From Acetobacteraceae bacterium (GTDB taxonomy: Bacteria > Pseudomonadota > Alphaproteobacteria > Acetobacterales > Acetobacteraceae), in NCBI GenBank assembly GCA_947475475.1, contig CANJOG010000087.1, forward strand, positions 1 through 7,352: DNA of 7,352 nucleotides, given 5' to 3'. The position numbers and the translations under genes were made by a program. Under the pieces are notes generated by a model. The model was not told where the DNA came from and searched no databases. It was given only the letters and a program-made list of their open reading frames with translations. Shown in pieces: positions 6,868 to 7,352 of the stretch. Every line of letters begins with the position of its first letter. The stretch's first letter is position 1.

Positions 6868-7352
6868 AGCGGCTCCGGACTGCCGGGAGGCGGGGTATTG
6901 GGGTCGAAATGCCCGCGGATGGTGGTGCTGGGCGCCACCGTGTTGCGTCCACCCCGTTTTGCGACCACGGGCTCGGCGTCTGCTTCGGATGGGGGCGGTT
7001 CGAGCGTTTCCGGCTCTGGTTCCGGCTCGTCCACTTCCACCGGGGCATACTCTGCCTCCGGCACGAAGGCATCTTCCACCGCGACGGGGCCTTCCTCATC
7101 CTCGGGATCGTCATCATCCCGCCGCTTGCCCCTGTGTTCGCGCAATTCCTCCTCGAACTGCTCCGGCCGCTCCGCGAACAGCCGGGCCAGCGCGCCGGTC
7201 TCGTCCTGGGCGGCAAGAATCTGCGTCTCGTCATAGCCGCCGAAACGCAACGCCGCGCGCACCAGGTCATAGCCGGAGAAGCCGAGCGCCACGGCGATGC
7301 CACCCAGCAGGATCGGCAGCACCGTCCCGTCGAACAGCAGCCAGACGAACAG
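6864..7352 (-). CDS. Unknown membrane protein with acidic Pro/Glu-rich tail (N-terminus cut by window edge)
   Basis: The frame is open from base 7352 to the TGA at 6864, giving 162 visible residues. A GTG at 7322 could start it, but ten more hydrophobic codons (LFVWLLFDGT) precede this in frame, so the gene most likely begins outside the window. The visible part opens with a hydrophobic stretch to about ALGFSGYDLV, probably one or two membrane segments. A charged region with FGGYDETQ and ARLFAERPEQFEEELREHRG follows. After KRRDDDDPEDEEG comes a long low-complexity acidic tail rich in Glu, Pro and Val, then a Pro-rich end. I do not recognise the family. Its stop overlaps the hisH start by four bases, so it belongs to the same transcript; small unknown membrane genes near hisB-hisH occur in alphaproteobacteria. 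The tail is likely cytoplasmic and disordered (inference). Confidence 0.75.
   Translation of the reverse strand: MFVWLLFDGTVLPILLGGIAVALGFSGYDLVRAALRFGGYDETQILAAQDETGALARLFAERPEQFEEELREHRGKRRDDDDPEDEEGPVAVEDAFVPEAEYAPVEVDEPEPEPETLEPPPSEADAEPVVAKRGGRNTVAPSTTIRGHFDPNTPPPGSPEPL

Noticed and set aside
6295..7236. A 313-codon plus-strand open frame opposite hisH and the acidic-tail gene
   Set aside because: HisH is unambiguous on the minus strand. The Ser/Gly-rich C-terminus of the antisense product simply mirrors the Glu/Pro-rich codons of the real gene.

Overview
This is a GC-rich window of about 7.3 kb with dense, mostly chromosomal housekeeping genes. The codon bias, the histidine gene order and the style of the proteins point to an alphaproteobacterium, probably of the Rhodospirillales/Acetobacteraceae type. 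That placement is inferred from style and gene order, not from a marker gene. I see no mobile element, CRISPR array, tRNA or rRNA.

The layout from left to right has three parts. (1) At 1-1383, minus strand, lies the first 461 codons of thiC, the pyrimidine branch of thiamine synthesis, which runs off the left edge. A TPP riboswitch (about 1438-1533) sits in its leader, followed by a candidate hairpin over the thiC ribosome binding site. (2) At 1671-3074, plus strand, divergent from thiC, is a membrane protein with a MASE4-like sensor and a C-terminal GGDEF domain. The GGDEF signature is destroyed (APGRF) but the inhibitory-site motif RxxD is kept. (3) From 7352 down to 3103, minus strand, is one tightly packed run: a membrane protein with an acidic tail (cut by the right edge), hisH, a GNAT acetyltransferase, hisA, hisF, hisE and a HIT-family protein. 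Stop and start codons overlap or lie within a few bases from the acidic-tail gene to hisE, which suggests one transcript with coupled translation. The HIT gene follows hisE after 72 bases.

HisE hydrolyses PR-ATP, HisA isomerises ProFAR to PRFAR, and HisH with HisF converts PRFAR to imidazole glycerol phosphate and AICAR. AICAR feeds purine synthesis, and the purine intermediate AIR is the substrate of ThiC, so the two pathways meet metabolically although the loci are separate units here.

Most of the window is ordinary. The less ordinary points are the degenerate GGDEF protein, the long lysine/alanine-rich and repetitive N-terminus of HisE, the GNAT gene embedded between hisH and hisA, and the acidic Pro/Glu-rich tail of the first gene of the his run. 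I did not find convincing evidence of an entirely new system.
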